From assembly GCA_016215605.1 (NCBI GenBank), contig JACRJB010000034.1:44130-108129 (forward strand): DNA of 64,000 bases, in the 5' to 3' direction. Of this stretch, positions 8,329 to 20,100 are shown piece after piece (position 1 is the first letter of the stretch; the number at the start of each line of letters is the position of its first letter). Made by a program: the position numbers and the translations under genes. Origin of the DNA: Rhodopseudomonas palustris (lineage in GTDB: Bacteria > Pseudomonadota > Alphaproteobacteria > Rhizobiales > Xanthobacteraceae). The notes under the pieces are model-generated. The model worked only from the letters and a program-made list of their open reading frames with translations, searched no databases and had not been told where the DNA came from.

Positions 8329-9303
8329 ATGAAAGTCTGTATCTACGGCGCCGGCGCGATCGGCGGTTATCTCGGCGTGCAGCTCGCGCAATCCGGCGCC
8401 GACGTCAGCCTGGTTGCACGCGGCGCGCATCTCGCGGCGATGCAGGACAAGGGCCTCAACCTGCTGATCGGCGACGAGCAGCGCGTCGTCAAGGTCAAGG
8501 CCACCGACAAGCCGTCCGAGCTCGGCGTCCAGGACTTCATCATCATCTGCCTCAAGGCGCATTCGATCACCGGCGCGATCGACGCGATGAAGCCGCTGCT
8601 CGGTTCGCACACCCGCATCGTCACCGCCGTCAACGGCGTGCCGTATTGGTACTTCTACAAGCACGGCAATCAGTTCGAAGGCCGCACGCTGGAGAGCATC
8701 GATCCGGGCGCCCGGCAGTGGAACGAGCTCGGCCCCGAGCGCGGCATCGGCTGCATCGTCTATCCGGCAACCGAGCTGGAAGGCCCCGGCGTGATCCGCC
8801 ACGTCTACGGCGACAAATTCCCGGTCGGCGAAGCCTCCGGCGAGACCACGGCCGACGTGCAGAACCTGTCGAAGCTGCTGGAGGCCGCCGGCCTGAAGGC
8901 GCCGATCCTCGACCGCATCCGCGACGAGATCTGGCTGAAGCTGTGGGGCAATGTCTGCTTCAACCCGATCAGCGCGCTGACCCACGCCACGCTCGACGTG
9001 ATCGCCTCCGATCCGGCGACGCGCGCGCTGTCGAAGGCGATGATGCTGGAAGCGCAGCAGATCGCCGAGACCTTCGGCGTCAAGTTCCGCGTCGACGTCG
9101 AACGCCGCATCGAAGGCGCCCGCAAGGTCGGCGCGCACAAGACCTCGATGCTGCAGGATCTCGAGCGCGGCCGGCCGATGGAGATCGATCCGCTGGTCAC
9201 CGTGGTCCAGGAAATGGGCCGCATGACCGGCATCGCCACGCCGGCGATCGACGCCGTGCTCGGCCTGGTGATCCAGCGCGCCAAGGTGGCGGGGCTGTAC
9301 TAA
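8329..9303 (+). CDS. Ketopantoate reductase (PanE/ApbA)-family oxidoreductase
   Basis: NADPH-dependent 2-keto acid reductase family, 324 residues. The Rossmann motif MKVCIYGAGAIGGYLGVQLA opens the protein. The conserved Lys of CLKAHS and the C-terminal helical domain with KLWGNVCFNPISALT and HKTSMLQDLERGRPMEID are diagnostic of PanE/ApbA. The ATG at 8329 is chosen because it follows AGGAAG and starts directly at the Rossmann strand. It sits in a catabolic block after the tct genes, so it may reduce a keto acid other than ketopantoate; several PanE paralogues do. Confidence 0.87.
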   Translation: MKVCIYGAGAIGGYLGVQLAQSGADVSLVARGAHLAAMQDKGLNLLIGDEQRVVKVKATDKPSELGVQDFIIICLKAHSITGAIDAMKPLLGSHTRIVTAVNGVPYWYFYKHGNQFEGRTLESIDPGARQWNELGPERGIGCIVYPATELEGPGVIRHVYGDKFPVGEASGETTADVQNLSKLLEAAGLKAPILDRIRDEIWLKLWGNVCFNPISALTHATLDVIASDPATRALSKAMMLEAQQIAETFGVKFRVDVERRIEGARKVGAHKTSMLQDLERGRPMEIDPLVTVVQEMGRMTGIATPAIDAVLGLVIQRAKVAGLY

Positions 9304-9324
9304 CCGAGCGCACTCCTCACCTTT

Positions 9325-9427
9325 GTCATTCCGGGGCGCGCGAAGCGCGAGCCCGGACTCCATCACCCCTGCAGGGAGCATGGATTCCGGGCCTGCGCCC
9401 CGAAGACGGGGCGCATCCCGGAATGAC
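9325..9427. repeat. Dispersed palindromic repeat (gtcattccggggcg type)
   Basis: GTCATTCCGGGGCG at the left and CCGGAATGAC at the right are inverted, with internal paired segments (attccgggc, cgccccg). It is the same family as the two copies at 10.3 and 10.5 kb. It fills the gap between the reductase and the FAH-family gene. Confidence 0.82.
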
Positions 9428-9484
9428 GAACATTGGTGTGGTGCAGCTGACCACATCTCACATTGCTTTAAGGAGATACACGCC

Positions 9485-10270
9485 GTGACCAAATGGGTTC
9501 GCTTCCGCGCCAAGGGCGCGATCGGCTTCGGCAGCATCGCGCATTCCGACATCGTCGTGCACGACGGCGAGATGTTCGGCGCCAACAAGCCGACCGGCGA
9601 GACGCTGCAGCTCGGCGACGTCGAGCTGCTCAGCCCCTGCGCCCCCGGCAAGATCATCGGGCTGTGGAACAATTTTCGCGCGCTGGCGGCCAAGCTGAAC
9701 CAGTCGATCCCGCCCGAGCCTTTGTACTTCCTGAAGGCCACCACCAGCGTCACCGCACACGGCGCGGTGGTCAACCGTCCGGCGTCCTATGACGGCAAGG
9801 TCGTGTACGAGGGCGAGCTCGGCATCGTCATCGGCAAGCGTAGCAGCAACATCTCCGAAGCCGACGCGGCGTCGCACATCTTCGGCTACACCTGCGTCAA
9901 CGACATCACCGCGGCCGACATTCTCAATCGCGACGCGACCTTCCCGCAATGGGCGCGCGCCAAGAGTTTTGACGGCTTCGGCCCGTTCGGCCCGGCGATC
10001 GCCACCGGGCTCGATCCGATGGCGCTGTCGATCCGGACCATCCTCAACGGCGCCGAGCGGCAGAACTACCCGGTCGCCGACATGATCTTCCCGCCTCACA
10101 AGCTGGTCAGCCTGCTGTCGCACGACATGACGCTCGAGCCCGGCGACCTGATCTGCTGCGGCACCTCGGTCGGCGTCGGCGTGATGAAGGAAGCCGTCAA
10201 CAGCGTCACCATCGCAATCGAAGGCATCGGCGAACTGCACAACGAGTTCCGCCAGCCGGCGAAGGGCTGA
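9485..10270 (+). CDS. Fumarylacetoacetate hydrolase-family protein
   Basis: FAH-fold enzyme of 261 residues; the family includes acylpyruvate hydrolases, 2-keto-4-pentenoate hydratases and oxaloacetate decarboxylases acting on 2-keto or beta-diketo acids with a divalent metal. The fold is seen in CAPGKIIGLWNNF, the metal-binding YEGELGIVIGKR (two acidic ligands) and the third acidic position in NDITAADIL. The GTG at 9485 is chosen because it follows a textbook AAGGAGAT ribosome site. Its position after a keto-acid reductase and before a nitronate monooxygenase suggests one degradation pathway, which cannot be named. Confidence 0.85.
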   Translation: MTKWVRFRAKGAIGFGSIAHSDIVVHDGEMFGANKPTGETLQLGDVELLSPCAPGKIIGLWNNFRALAAKLNQSIPPEPLYFLKATTSVTAHGAVVNRPASYDGKVVYEGELGIVIGKRSSNISEADAASHIFGYTCVNDITAADILNRDATFPQWARAKSFDGFGPFGPAIATGLDPMALSIRTILNGAERQNYPVADMIFPPHKLVSLLSHDMTLEPGDLICCGTSVGVGVMKEAVNSVTIAIEGIGELHNEFRQPAKG

Positions 10271-10293
10271 CCTTCTCCTCCGCCTCACACGCC

Positions 10294-10390
10294 GTCATTC
10301 CGGGGCGCGCGTAGCGCGAACCCGGAATCCCAAGGTTCAGAGCACCGCCAGATTCCGGGTTCGCTCGCTACGCGAGCGCCCCGGAATGAC
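10294..10390. repeat. Dispersed palindromic repeat, first of a tandem pair
   Basis: Starts GTCATTCCGGGGCGCGCG and ends GCGCCCCGGAATGAC; CCCGGAATC and GATTCCGGG pair inside. The copy at 10481-10583 is very similar and in the same orientation. Confidence 0.85.
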
Positions 10391-10480
10391 TCGCGGAGGG
10401 ACGGCGCTGCATTGGGAGCATATCGGCCATTGGAAGCACATCCCGCTCGTCTAAGCGCGGCGCTAACCCGCCCCAAGCAC

Positions 10481-11692
<1,212 letters not shown>

Positions 11693-11720
11693 CCGCGGCG
11701 ACCAGACGGGAAGCGTTGAG

Positions 11721-12689
11721 ATGAAGGCCTATGTCTACGGCGCCAACGGCGCCGCCATCACCGAGATCGACAAGCCGGCACCGAAGGGCGCGCAGGTCCT
11801 GATCCGCGTTCGCGCCTGCGGCCTCAATCGGGCCGATCTGGGCATGACCAAGGGTCACGCCCACGGCGCGGCCGGCGGCGTCGGCGCCGTGCTCGGGATG
11901 GAATGGGCCGGCGAGATCGAAGCGCTCGGCGACGAGGCCTGGGGCTGCAAGGTCGGCGACCGGGTGATGGGCTCGGGCACCGCGGCGTTCGGCGAATACA
12001 CCCTGGCCGATCACGGCCGGCTGTTTCCGATTCCGGACGGCATGAGCTTCACCGACGCCGCCACCCTGCCCGTCGCGCTCACCACCATGCACAACGCGCT
12101 GATCGCGGTCGGCAAGCTGCGCGCCGGCCAGTCGGTGCTGATCCAGGGCGCAAGCTCGGGCGTCGGACTGATGGCGATGCAGATCGCCAGATTGAAGGGC
12201 GCCCGGCTGGTGATCGGCTCGTCGACCGACAAGAGCCGCCGCGACCGGCTGGCCGAATTCGGCGCCGGGCTGGCGATCGATTCCTCGGACGCCGGCTGGG
12301 TCGATCAGGTGCTCGCCGCCACCGGCGGCGCCGGTGTCGATCTGATCATCGACCAGATCTCCGGCCCCGTCGCCAACCAGAACCTCGCCGCCACCCGCGT
12401 GCTCGGCCGCATCGTCAATGTCGGCCGGCTCGGTGGCACCCACGGGGATTTCAACTTCGACCTGCACGCGGCGCGGCGGATCGACTATGTCGGCGTCACC
12501 TTCCGCACCCGGAGCATCGAGGAGATCCGCGAGATCTTCCGTCAGGTCCGCGGCGACATCTGGCCGGCGGTCGAATCCCGCAAGCTGAGCCTGCCGGTCG
12601 ATCGCGTCTTTCCGTTCGCGGAGATCGGCGCCGCATTCGCGCATATGGAAGCGAACCGGCATCTCGGAAAGATCGTCGTGACGCTCTGA
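11721..12689 (+). CDS. Quinone oxidoreductase-like MDR (zinc-independent alcohol dehydrogenase family)
   Basis: Medium-chain reductase of 322 residues. The N-terminal GroES-like domain (about 1-120) has GLNRADLGMTKG but no clear catalytic-zinc Cys/His pair, and the NADPH Rossmann motif GASSGVGLMAMQIAR lies at about 146-160, so it fits the NADPH:quinone reductase branch. The ATG at 11721 follows the nitronate monooxygenase by 28 bases and is probably its operon partner. It may reduce an enone or quinone in the same pathway. Confidence 0.87.
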   Translation: MKAYVYGANGAAITEIDKPAPKGAQVLIRVRACGLNRADLGMTKGHAHGAAGGVGAVLGMEWAGEIEALGDEAWGCKVGDRVMGSGTAAFGEYTLADHGRLFPIPDGMSFTDAATLPVALTTMHNALIAVGKLRAGQSVLIQGASSGVGLMAMQIARLKGARLVIGSSTDKSRRDRLAEFGAGLAIDSSDAGWVDQVLAATGGAGVDLIIDQISGPVANQNLAATRVLGRIVNVGRLGGTHGDFNFDLHAARRIDYVGVTFRTRSIEEIREIFRQVRGDIWPAVESRKLSLPVDRVFPFAEIGAAFAHMEANRHLGKIVVTL

Positions 12690-12820
12690 TCGGTTCCCGC
12701 AGAGTCTCCCGCAACGAATTCAAATAAGAACGATTTGCAACAGACGTCCTCGCGAAATCGCGAAGACGTTCTGCATCGCTCGGCTTTTATGTTCAGGATC
12801 GGGCTGCTACACCGCGGCCC

Positions 12821-14200
12821 ATGAGTAATTATGCCAGCACCAAATCGCGTGTGGCTGCGGTGTCCGTGCTGGCGAGCGCCAGCATGGCCGCGGCCAAATT
12901 CGCCGTCGGCATCGCCATCGGATCGTTGGCGCTGATCTCCGAAGCCCTGCACAGTTCGATCGACCTGGTCGCCACCATCATCACCTGGTTCGTGGTTCGC
13001 GTCTCGGACCGCCCGGCCGACGACGCGCATCATTACGGCCACGGCAAGATCGAGAGCCTGTCGGCGCTCGGCGTCATCGCGATGCTGTACGTGCTGGCGG
13101 GCGGCATCCTGGTCGAGGCGACCAGCCGGCTGCGCGAAGGCGCGCCGCCGCCGGCATTCTCCTGGTTCGCCTTCGGCATCCTCGGCGTCGACATTCTGGT
13201 CAACACCTGGCGCGCCTGGGCGCTGCACCGGACGGCGGTGGCGACCAAGAGCCAGGCGCTGGCCGCCGACGCGCTGCATTTCGCCTCCGACGTGCTCGGC
13301 TCTTTCGCGGTGATCGCCGGACTGTCGGCGTCGGCGATGGGCTTCGCCTGGGGCGACGCCGCCGCCGCGATCGGCGTCGCCGTGATGATCTCGATCCTCG
13401 GCCTTCGCCTCGGCCGCTCGACGATCCAGACGCTGCTCGACCGCGCCCCCGAGGGCGTGTCGGACAAGGCCCGCGAAGTGATCAGCGCGGTGCCCGGCGT
13501 GGTCGGCATCGAGCGGCTGCGCACGCGCATGGTCGGCCCGACGCATTTCATCGACGCGCTGGTCGAGGTGCCGCGCACCTATCCGATCGACCGGATCGAC
13601 GAGATCAAGCGCCGCACCGACGAGGTGCTGAAGCTCGCCTTCGAGGACGCCGACCTCACCTTCACGGCGATTCCGGTGGCGCGCGACAACGAGACCGTCC
13701 GCGAGCGCATCATGGTGATCGCGCGCAATTCCGGCCTCGCCATCCACCACGTCACCGTGCACGACCTCGGCTGCAAGATCACCGTCAGCATCGACCTCGA
13801 GGTCGACGGCAACATGCCGCTGGTCGATGCGCACGACATCGCCCACGAACTCGAACGCCACATCCGCGACGATTTCGGCACAGACGTCGAGGTCGACACC
13901 CACATCGAGCCGCTCGAGCCGGACATGCCGCACGGCTACGAAGCATCGCCGGAGCGCGTCGAGGAAATTCGCGGCGCGCTGAACAAATTCGCGACGAACG
14001 GCGCGATCTTCAACATCCACAACGTTCGGGTGCGCGACACCGAGGCCGGTGAGATCGTCAACTTCCACTGTTATGCCGAGCCGTCGCTCAGCGTCATCGA
14101 AGTGCACGACCACGTCGACGAGATCGAGCGGCACATGCGCCGCGCCTTCCCCAGCGTGAAGCGCGTCATCAGCCACGCCGAGCCGCCGAACGCCGACTGA
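12821..14200 (+). CDS. Cation diffusion facilitator with enlarged, apparently triplicated C-terminal domain
   Basis: Inner-membrane metal/proton antiporter of the CDF family, 459 residues against the usual 300 or so. Six membrane helices occupy about 10-200. The transport site is the HxxxD/HxxxD type (His44-Asp48 in helix 2, His153-Asp157 in helix 5), consistent with Zn, Fe or Mn export. The cytoplasmic tail looks like three successive alpha-beta CTD-like units (about 213-286, 292-364 and 378-455), where most CDFs have one. The unit boundaries are read by eye from recurring ...V..i..l......F.d..ve... patterns. A monocistronic gene, followed by the kinase gene after 218 bases. Confidence 0.88.
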   Translation: MSNYASTKSRVAAVSVLASASMAAAKFAVGIAIGSLALISEALHSSIDLVATIITWFVVRVSDRPADDAHHYGHGKIESLSALGVIAMLYVLAGGILVEATSRLREGAPPPAFSWFAFGILGVDILVNTWRAWALHRTAVATKSQALAADALHFASDVLGSFAVIAGLSASAMGFAWGDAAAAIGVAVMISILGLRLGRSTIQTLLDRAPEGVSDKAREVISAVPGVVGIERLRTRMVGPTHFIDALVEVPRTYPIDRIDEIKRRTDEVLKLAFEDADLTFTAIPVARDNETVRERIMVIARNSGLAIHHVTVHDLGCKITVSIDLEVDGNMPLVDAHDIAHELERHIRDDFGTDVEVDTHIEPLEPDMPHGYEASPERVEEIRGALNKFATNGAIFNIHNVRVRDTEAGEIVNFHCYAEPSLSVIEVHDHVDEIERHMRRAFPSVKRVISHAEPPNAD

Positions 14201-14418
14201 CGGCGAGGCCTGAGATTAGTACGAGTCTTCGTTCTCGTTTCGGACTCGGCTCACGCACAAATGACGGCGCGATTCATCTTTGGATAAGAATTTTTCCGAT
14301 CGGTCGAATCGTTGACTCTCGACAGCCCGGCAAAAGTGGATTCAAATCAGCCCATGATTCGAATGGCGAAACGTCGTTCGAACGGGGTGCTGACGGACAT
14401 TTTGGTGGGGGCCACGGT

Positions 14419-16731
14419 ATGGCGCGCGTGCAGGCCGCGAGCGCCTGCGTTCAATCCGATTCGATCAAAGGATTGGCGCAGTCGATCGCTAAACCGGCCT
14501 ACCATCGGCTGTTGACGGCCGAGCCGGTGCTCCGCCGCGCCGTTCCGATCCTGATCATCGCCTTTCTCATCACCATCTGCTTCGGCGCAGCGGTGCAGGT
14601 CATCGACCAGACCCGGCAGAAGCGCGCCTCGCTGAACCGCGATCTGTGCGCGCTCGCCGACCTGCTCGCCGAGCGGCTCGAACATATCGGCGTGGTGCGG
14701 CTCGACCGGCCGGCGTCGGTCGAACGGCTGCAGAGCCTGCTGCCGGGCCTGATCCCGTCGTGGGGTATCGCGGCCGGACGCCACGTCATCGTCACCGGCG
14801 CCGATCAGCGCGTGCTGGCGCGGGTCCCGGGCGAAGACGGCTCCAGCTCGGCCAGCAAATTCCTCGACATCATCAGCGCGACGCCGCCGCTGACGCGGAC
14901 CGCGCAGCAAGGCACCATCACCGAGATCATTCTGCCGAACGGCGCCTCGGCGCTGGCGACGCTGCACACCGTCAAATCGCTGCCCGGCCAGGTCATCGTC
15001 ATTCACGAAGACACCGGCTCGATCCTGCATTCCGACGCGACGCTGCAGATCACGCTGTCGGCCACCACCGGCTTCGTCGTGCTGATTCTCGGCTTCGCGT
15101 TCCATTGGCAATCGACGCGCGCGCGCGAGGGCGACCTGATCAACGACGCCGTGCGCAGCCGGATCGACACCGCGCTGAATCGCGGCCGCTGCGGGCTGTG
15201 GGACTGGGACCTGTCGCGCGGCCGGATCTTCTGGTCGCAGTCGATGTTCACCCTGCTCGGCCTGGAGAGTCGCAACGACCTGCTGACGTTCGGCGAGGTC
15301 AACGCGCTGGTGAACAGCGACGACATCGACCTGTTCGCGATCGGCGATCAGCTGATTGCCGGCAACACCGACCACATCGACCACAGCTTCCGGATGCGTC
15401 ACGCCAACGGCCATTGGATCTGGCTGCGGATGCGCTGCGAGCTCAGCCAGGAATCGCTCAGCGACGACAAGCATCTGATCGGCATCGCCGTCGACGTCAC
15501 GGAACAGAAGAGCCTCGCCGAGCGTACGGTGGAAGCCGATCTGCGGCTGCGCGACGCGATCGAAACCATCCCGGAGGCATTCGTGCTGTGGGATGCAGAA
15601 AACCGCCTGGTGCTGTGCAACTCGCACTTCCAGCGACTGCACAAGCTGCCCGACTCCGCGGTTGCCCCCGGGACGTCCTACGAGACGGTGATCGAGGTCG
15701 GCCGGATGCCGGAAGTACGCACCCGGCTGTGCGACAACGGCGGCTCGGCGCCCGGCGCGCGCACCTTCGAGGCTCAGCTCGACGACGGAAGCTGGCTGCA
15801 CATCAGCGAGCGGCGCACCAAGGACGGCGGCTACGTCGCGGTCGGCACCGACATCACCCGGATCAAGGCGCACGAGCAGAAGCTGGTCGACAACGACCTG
15901 CGGCTGCGCGCCACCGTCGCCGACCTGAAGATCTCGCAGTTCAAGCTGGAGCGTCAGGCGGTCGAGCTGGCCGATTTGGCGCGGAAATATTCGGAAGAGA
16001 AGACCCGCGCCGAGGAAGCCAACCAGACCAAGTCGAAGTTCCTCGCCAATATGAGCCACGAACTGCGCACGCCGCTCAACGCGATCATCGGCTTCTCCGA
16101 GATCATGGGCAGCGGCATGTTCGGCACGCTCGGCTCCGAGAAGTACCAGGAATACTGCCACGACATCATGACCAGCGGGCACTATCTGCTGGAAGTGATC
16201 AACGACATTCTCGACATGTCGAAGATCGAAGCGGGCCGGATGCGGCTCGAGATGGAGAAGCTCGATCTCGCCCGCACCCTCGGCGAGTCGCTGAAGGTCG
16301 TCGCCGGCCGCGCCGACAACAAGCACCTCGATCTTCGTCCGGAGATCGAGGCCGACATTCCGATCGTGGCGGATCGCCGTGCGATCAAGCAGATCCTGAT
16401 CAACCTGCTGTCCAACGCGGTGAAGTTCACGCCCGATGGCGGGCGGATCACGGTACGCAGCCGGACGCGGCGGGATTCCATCGTGCTGATGATCGCCGAT
16501 TCCGGCATCGGCATCGCGCCGCAGTCGCTGCGCCGGCTCGGCCAGCCGTTCGAGCAGGTCGAAAGCCAGCTCACCAAGAGCTACCACGGCTCCGGCCTGG
16601 GACTGGCGATCGCCAAATCGCTGACCACGCTGCACGGCGGCTCGATGCGGCTGCGCTCGACGCTCGGCGCCGGCACCGTCGTGATGGTGACGCTGCCGCG
16701 CAATGGTCAGCGGCCCCAGATGGCCGCCTGA
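14419..16731 (+). CDS. PleC/DivJ-type PAS sensor histidine kinase
   Basis: Membrane sensor kinase of 770 residues. Two hydrophobic segments (about 42-62 and 212-232) bracket a periplasmic region. They are followed by PAS domains (about 250-365, with GLWDWDLSRGRIFW; and about 370-485, with EAFVLWDAENRLVLCN) and a coiled coil. The HisKA domain has phospho-acceptor His547 in MSHELRTPLNAIIGFSEIMG, and the ATPase domain shows NLLSNAVKFT, DSGIGIAP and GSGLGLAIAKSL. The HisKA sequence is that of the alphaproteobacterial PleC/DivJ/PdhS group, which acts on DivK-type regulators. No response regulator is adjacent, so it is an orphan. GGGGG lies about 10 bases before the ATG. Confidence 0.9.
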   Translation: MARVQAASACVQSDSIKGLAQSIAKPAYHRLLTAEPVLRRAVPILIIAFLITICFGAAVQVIDQTRQKRASLNRDLCALADLLAERLEHIGVVRLDRPASVERLQSLLPGLIPSWGIAAGRHVIVTGADQRVLARVPGEDGSSSASKFLDIISATPPLTRTAQQGTITEIILPNGASALATLHTVKSLPGQVIVIHEDTGSILHSDATLQITLSATTGFVVLILGFAFHWQSTRAREGDLINDAVRSRIDTALNRGRCGLWDWDLSRGRIFWSQSMFTLLGLESRNDLLTFGEVNALVNSDDIDLFAIGDQLIAGNTDHIDHSFRMRHANGHWIWLRMRCELSQESLSDDKHLIGIAVDVTEQKSLAERTVEADLRLRDAIETIPEAFVLWDAENRLVLCNSHFQRLHKLPDSAVAPGTSYETVIEVGRMPEVRTRLCDNGGSAPGARTFEAQLDDGSWLHISERRTKDGGYVAVGTDITRIKAHEQKLVDNDLRLRATVADLKISQFKLERQAVELADLARKYSEEKTRAEEANQTKSKFLANMSHELRTPLNAIIGFSEIMGSGMFGTLGSEKYQEYCHDIMTSGHYLLEVINDILDMSKIEAGRMRLEMEKLDLARTLGESLKVVAGRADNKHLDLRPEIEADIPIVADRRAIKQILINLLSNAVKFTPDGGRITVRSRTRRDSIVLMIADSGIGIAPQSLRRLGQPFEQVESQLTKSYHGSGLGLAIAKSLTTLHGGSMRLRSTLGAGTVVMVTLPRNGQRPQMAA

Positions 16732-16838
16732 GTGCGGCCGGCGTCTGATCAAGCGGCCCCGGATAGCCGAATGCCGTATTGCGGGCCGGAAGCCGTCAGC
16801 GCTTAATCCCGCGATGTGGTGAGCGGAGGCTGAGGCGC

Positions 16839-17105
16839 TTGAACGTCGGGGAGATCTTTCACAATCTGTCGGTGTGGGCGTTCCGGATCGCGATCGCCGG
16901 CGGGGCGATCGCCGTAGGCTATGTGGCATTGACCGGCGACCGCAACATGCCGGGCGCCCGAATGGCTGCTTCGCCGAGCGCGACGCAGGCCACAGGAGAC
17001 GCAGCGACAGGAGGCTGTCAGCCGATCGGCCACACCGCCAATGACGAGCTCGTCTATTCGATGGACTGCGAGGGCCTTCCGGCCGCAAGCGGCGGCGGGA
17101 AGTAG
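16839..17105 (+). CDS. Small single-pass membrane protein, unknown
   Basis: An 88-residue protein if started at TTG 16839, which follows GGAGG and CTGAGG sequences. It has one hydrophobic segment (VWAFRIAIAGGAIAVGYVAL, about 11-30), then a low-complexity linker and a C-terminal part with two cysteines (GGCQPIGH and SMDCEG), presumably periplasmic. No family is recognised. It ends 10 bases before the convergent autotransporter stop. The start codon is uncertain; no ATG is well placed. Confidence 0.5.
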   Translation: MNVGEIFHNLSVWAFRIAIAGGAIAVGYVALTGDRNMPGARMAASPSATQATGDAATGGCQPIGHTANDELVYSMDCEGLPAASGGGK

Positions 17106-17115
17106 TTGCGGGGGT

Positions 17116-20100
17116 TCACCAGTTGAACCGGGCGCCGGCCGACACCTGGTGGCTTTCGGCGTTGCGGCGGAATTCACCGTTGTAGGCCGCGAACAGCCGG
17201 AAGGTCTCGGTGCGCCAGCCGGAGACCTTGGCGCCGACCAGCGCCGCGTTGCGGCCCGGCTCGGCGGCGGAGACCAGGAAGGGCTGGTCGAGCAAGGCCG
17301 CCTGGCTCACCAGCGTGGTGTCGCGCAGATCGTAACCCCAGCCGAGTTTCAGCTCCGGCATCAAGGTGGTGCCACCGACGGTGCGCAGCCGCGCGCTCAG
17401 CGCGGCGCCGGCGACCGTCGTCAGCTTGTCGTAGGTCTGCGCCGCATAGACGAGGCCGAACGGCAGCTGGCTTTCGCTGTAGCCGTCGCGGCGGAAGCCC
17501 TGCCAGTTCAGGCCGGCGAACGGCTTCAGCGTCAGGTTGGGCAGCAGCGCGAACCGATACCCCGCTTCCAGCGTGGTGCCGAGGCCGACGCCGTTGGCGC
17601 TGCCCTGCAGGCTGGTCGGCGTCAGCATCATCTGGCGACCGGTGGACATCTGGCTCGTCCCGGCCGCGATCCGGACATCGACCACCGCGGCGCCGGGCAT
17701 CCAGCTCGCATAGGCGGCGCCGGCGTAAGTATCCGACTTGCCCTGAATGTCGGTGCTGCTCGCCGTGGTGCGCGCATAGCCGAACGCGCCGCCGGCGACG
17801 AAATTGTTCGAGAACCAGCGATCGGCGCCGAGCGAGAAGCCGGCGCTGACCGCCTTCGAACCGGCCAGATCGCCGTTGTCGCGGACCCGCGAATTGCGGC
17901 CGAACCCCTGCCCCCAGGCCGACCAGCCGTCCTGCACGCGTTCCGCCGGCGCGATGCTGGCGAACGCGTTCATGGCCGAACTCGTCTCGGCGCTGGTCAT
18001 GTTCTGGCCGGCATAGGACAGGGCGAAGGACTGCGCGGTGCCGTTCTGGCCCTGCTCGCCACCGAACGCCATGGTCTGCTGTCGGTCGCCGATCGCGCCG
18101 AGGAAGCCTGTGAAGGCCTGCAGCGAGGCGCCGGAGACGGCCGGCTGGCCGGGCGCCGCGAGTTGCGTCAACGCCCTGTCGAACTGCGATTCGGTATCGA
18201 GCTTGTACAGCGCATCGAACAGCGCCTTCTCGCTCGCAGAAGGCAGCACGCCGGCGGCGGGCCGCTGGCTGTCGAGGATGCGGGCGACCGAGCGCGGATT
18301 GCTGCCGAGCTGGCCGCCGTCGGCGAGAACGCTGAAGCTCGCCGGCGTCACCACCAGCGTGAGCGCGGTGGTGTCGTAAAGCAGATCGAAGCGGCCGTTG
18401 GTCGGCAGCCCCGAGGTCGGCTGCACCAGCGAGGAGAAGCTTCCCGTCGTGCGCGCACCGTCGAGCGCCTGCACGATGGCGAAATCGGTGCCGAGCGCGG
18501 GCGTGTAGTTGCTGACGGTGCCGACGCTGCCGCGCAGAACCGGCGTCAGCGTGCCGGCCGCGTAGAACACGTTGCCGGCGCCGGTGACGTAGATCCTGTC
18601 GTAGGTGCCGGGACCACCGGGGACGATCAGCGTGCCGTCGATATCGAGCCTGGTATTGGCCGTCGACGTCAGCGTCACGTTGCCGTTGAAGGTCAGCGCC
18701 CCGACGGAGTTGCCGTTCAGGACCGTGCCGGCCGGAACGGAGCCATTGGAGACGAGGTCGCCGATATTGGCCATCTTGCCCGGCGACAGCGTGCCGGCGA
18801 TCGTGGTGTCGCCGACCACGGTGCCGAAGCCGGCGAGCGTCGCGGGCTGGGCGACGTCGAGCCGATGGCCCCCGGTCATCGTCAGCGTGCCGTCCACGGC
18901 CAGCGTGCCGAACTGCGCCAGCACGTTGCCGGCCGCGTTGGTCCGGCCTGAGATCGTCAGAATGCCGCCGCCGATCTTGCTGAACTCGCCCTGGGTGTCG
19001 AGGATCCGGCTCCAGTAGGTGGTCTGGTTGGCGCCGACATTGACGACGGCATTTGCCGCCAGCGTGGTCGGGCCTTCGGTCGCGCGGTCCAGCCGGATCA
19101 GGCCGTGGCCGAACACCGCGTCGATGCCGGGCGCTCCGAGATCTTCCGTGGTCGAGAACAGCAGACGCGCGAGGTCCTGCGCGTTGTAGGTCGGGTTGGC
19201 CTGGATCAGCACCGCGAGCGCGCCCGACACGGTCGGGGCGGCCATCGAGGTGCCCGACTCGAACGCGTAGGTGTTGTCGGGAACGGTCGAATAGATTTCC
19301 GCGCCGGTCCGCTCGTCACCGCCCGGCGCCGCAACGCACCAGCTGGCGGCGACGCCGCACAGGTTCGAGTACCAGGCGGGTGCCTTGGTGATGCCGACCG
19401 ACATCACCGCGATCACCTGGCCGCTCTGATGCTGCAGGTCCGTGTAGTTGAGGCCCGCCCCGAAATCGTTGTAGACGCCGAGCCCGGCATGCGCGGGATT
19501 CAGAAACGGCAGCAGCGCGAGACCCGAGGGATTGCGGGCCGCGACCGGATTGGAGCCGCGGTCGTTGCCGTTGGCGGCGACGATGATCTTGCCGGCCTGC
19601 AGCACGTTGAGCACGGCCGTCGCCTCTTCGGCACTGGGGCCGACCGGCCATTGCGTCATATTCCGGGAATCTTTGAAATCCGGGCCGTAGCTGGCGTTGT
19701 AGACCATCGTGCCGGGCAGACCCGCGAAGTAGTTCAGCGCGCTGGCCGAGGCGTCGTTGTCGGCGGCGACGACATAGCCCGCGGCGGTCAGGATCCGAAG
19801 CGGGATGACGTTGGCGTCGTAGGCCACGCCGTGGGCGTCGACATTGGTGAACTTCTCGCCCGCCACGATGCCGGCGACGTGCGAGCCGTGGATATCGCTG
19901 GTGTTCAGCGGCGTCAGTTCGTTCGGATCGTAGGTCGTCCCGTTCAGGACGACGTAGTTGCGGCCGAGATTGGTCGTGAGCTTGTTGACGAGGCCCGCAT
20001 TGGTGACGTCGAAGCCGGTGTCGGCGACGGTCACGGTGACGCCGGCGCCGGTGAAGCCGCGACTATACGCGGTCTGGGCGCCGATCATGGTCAGGTTCCA

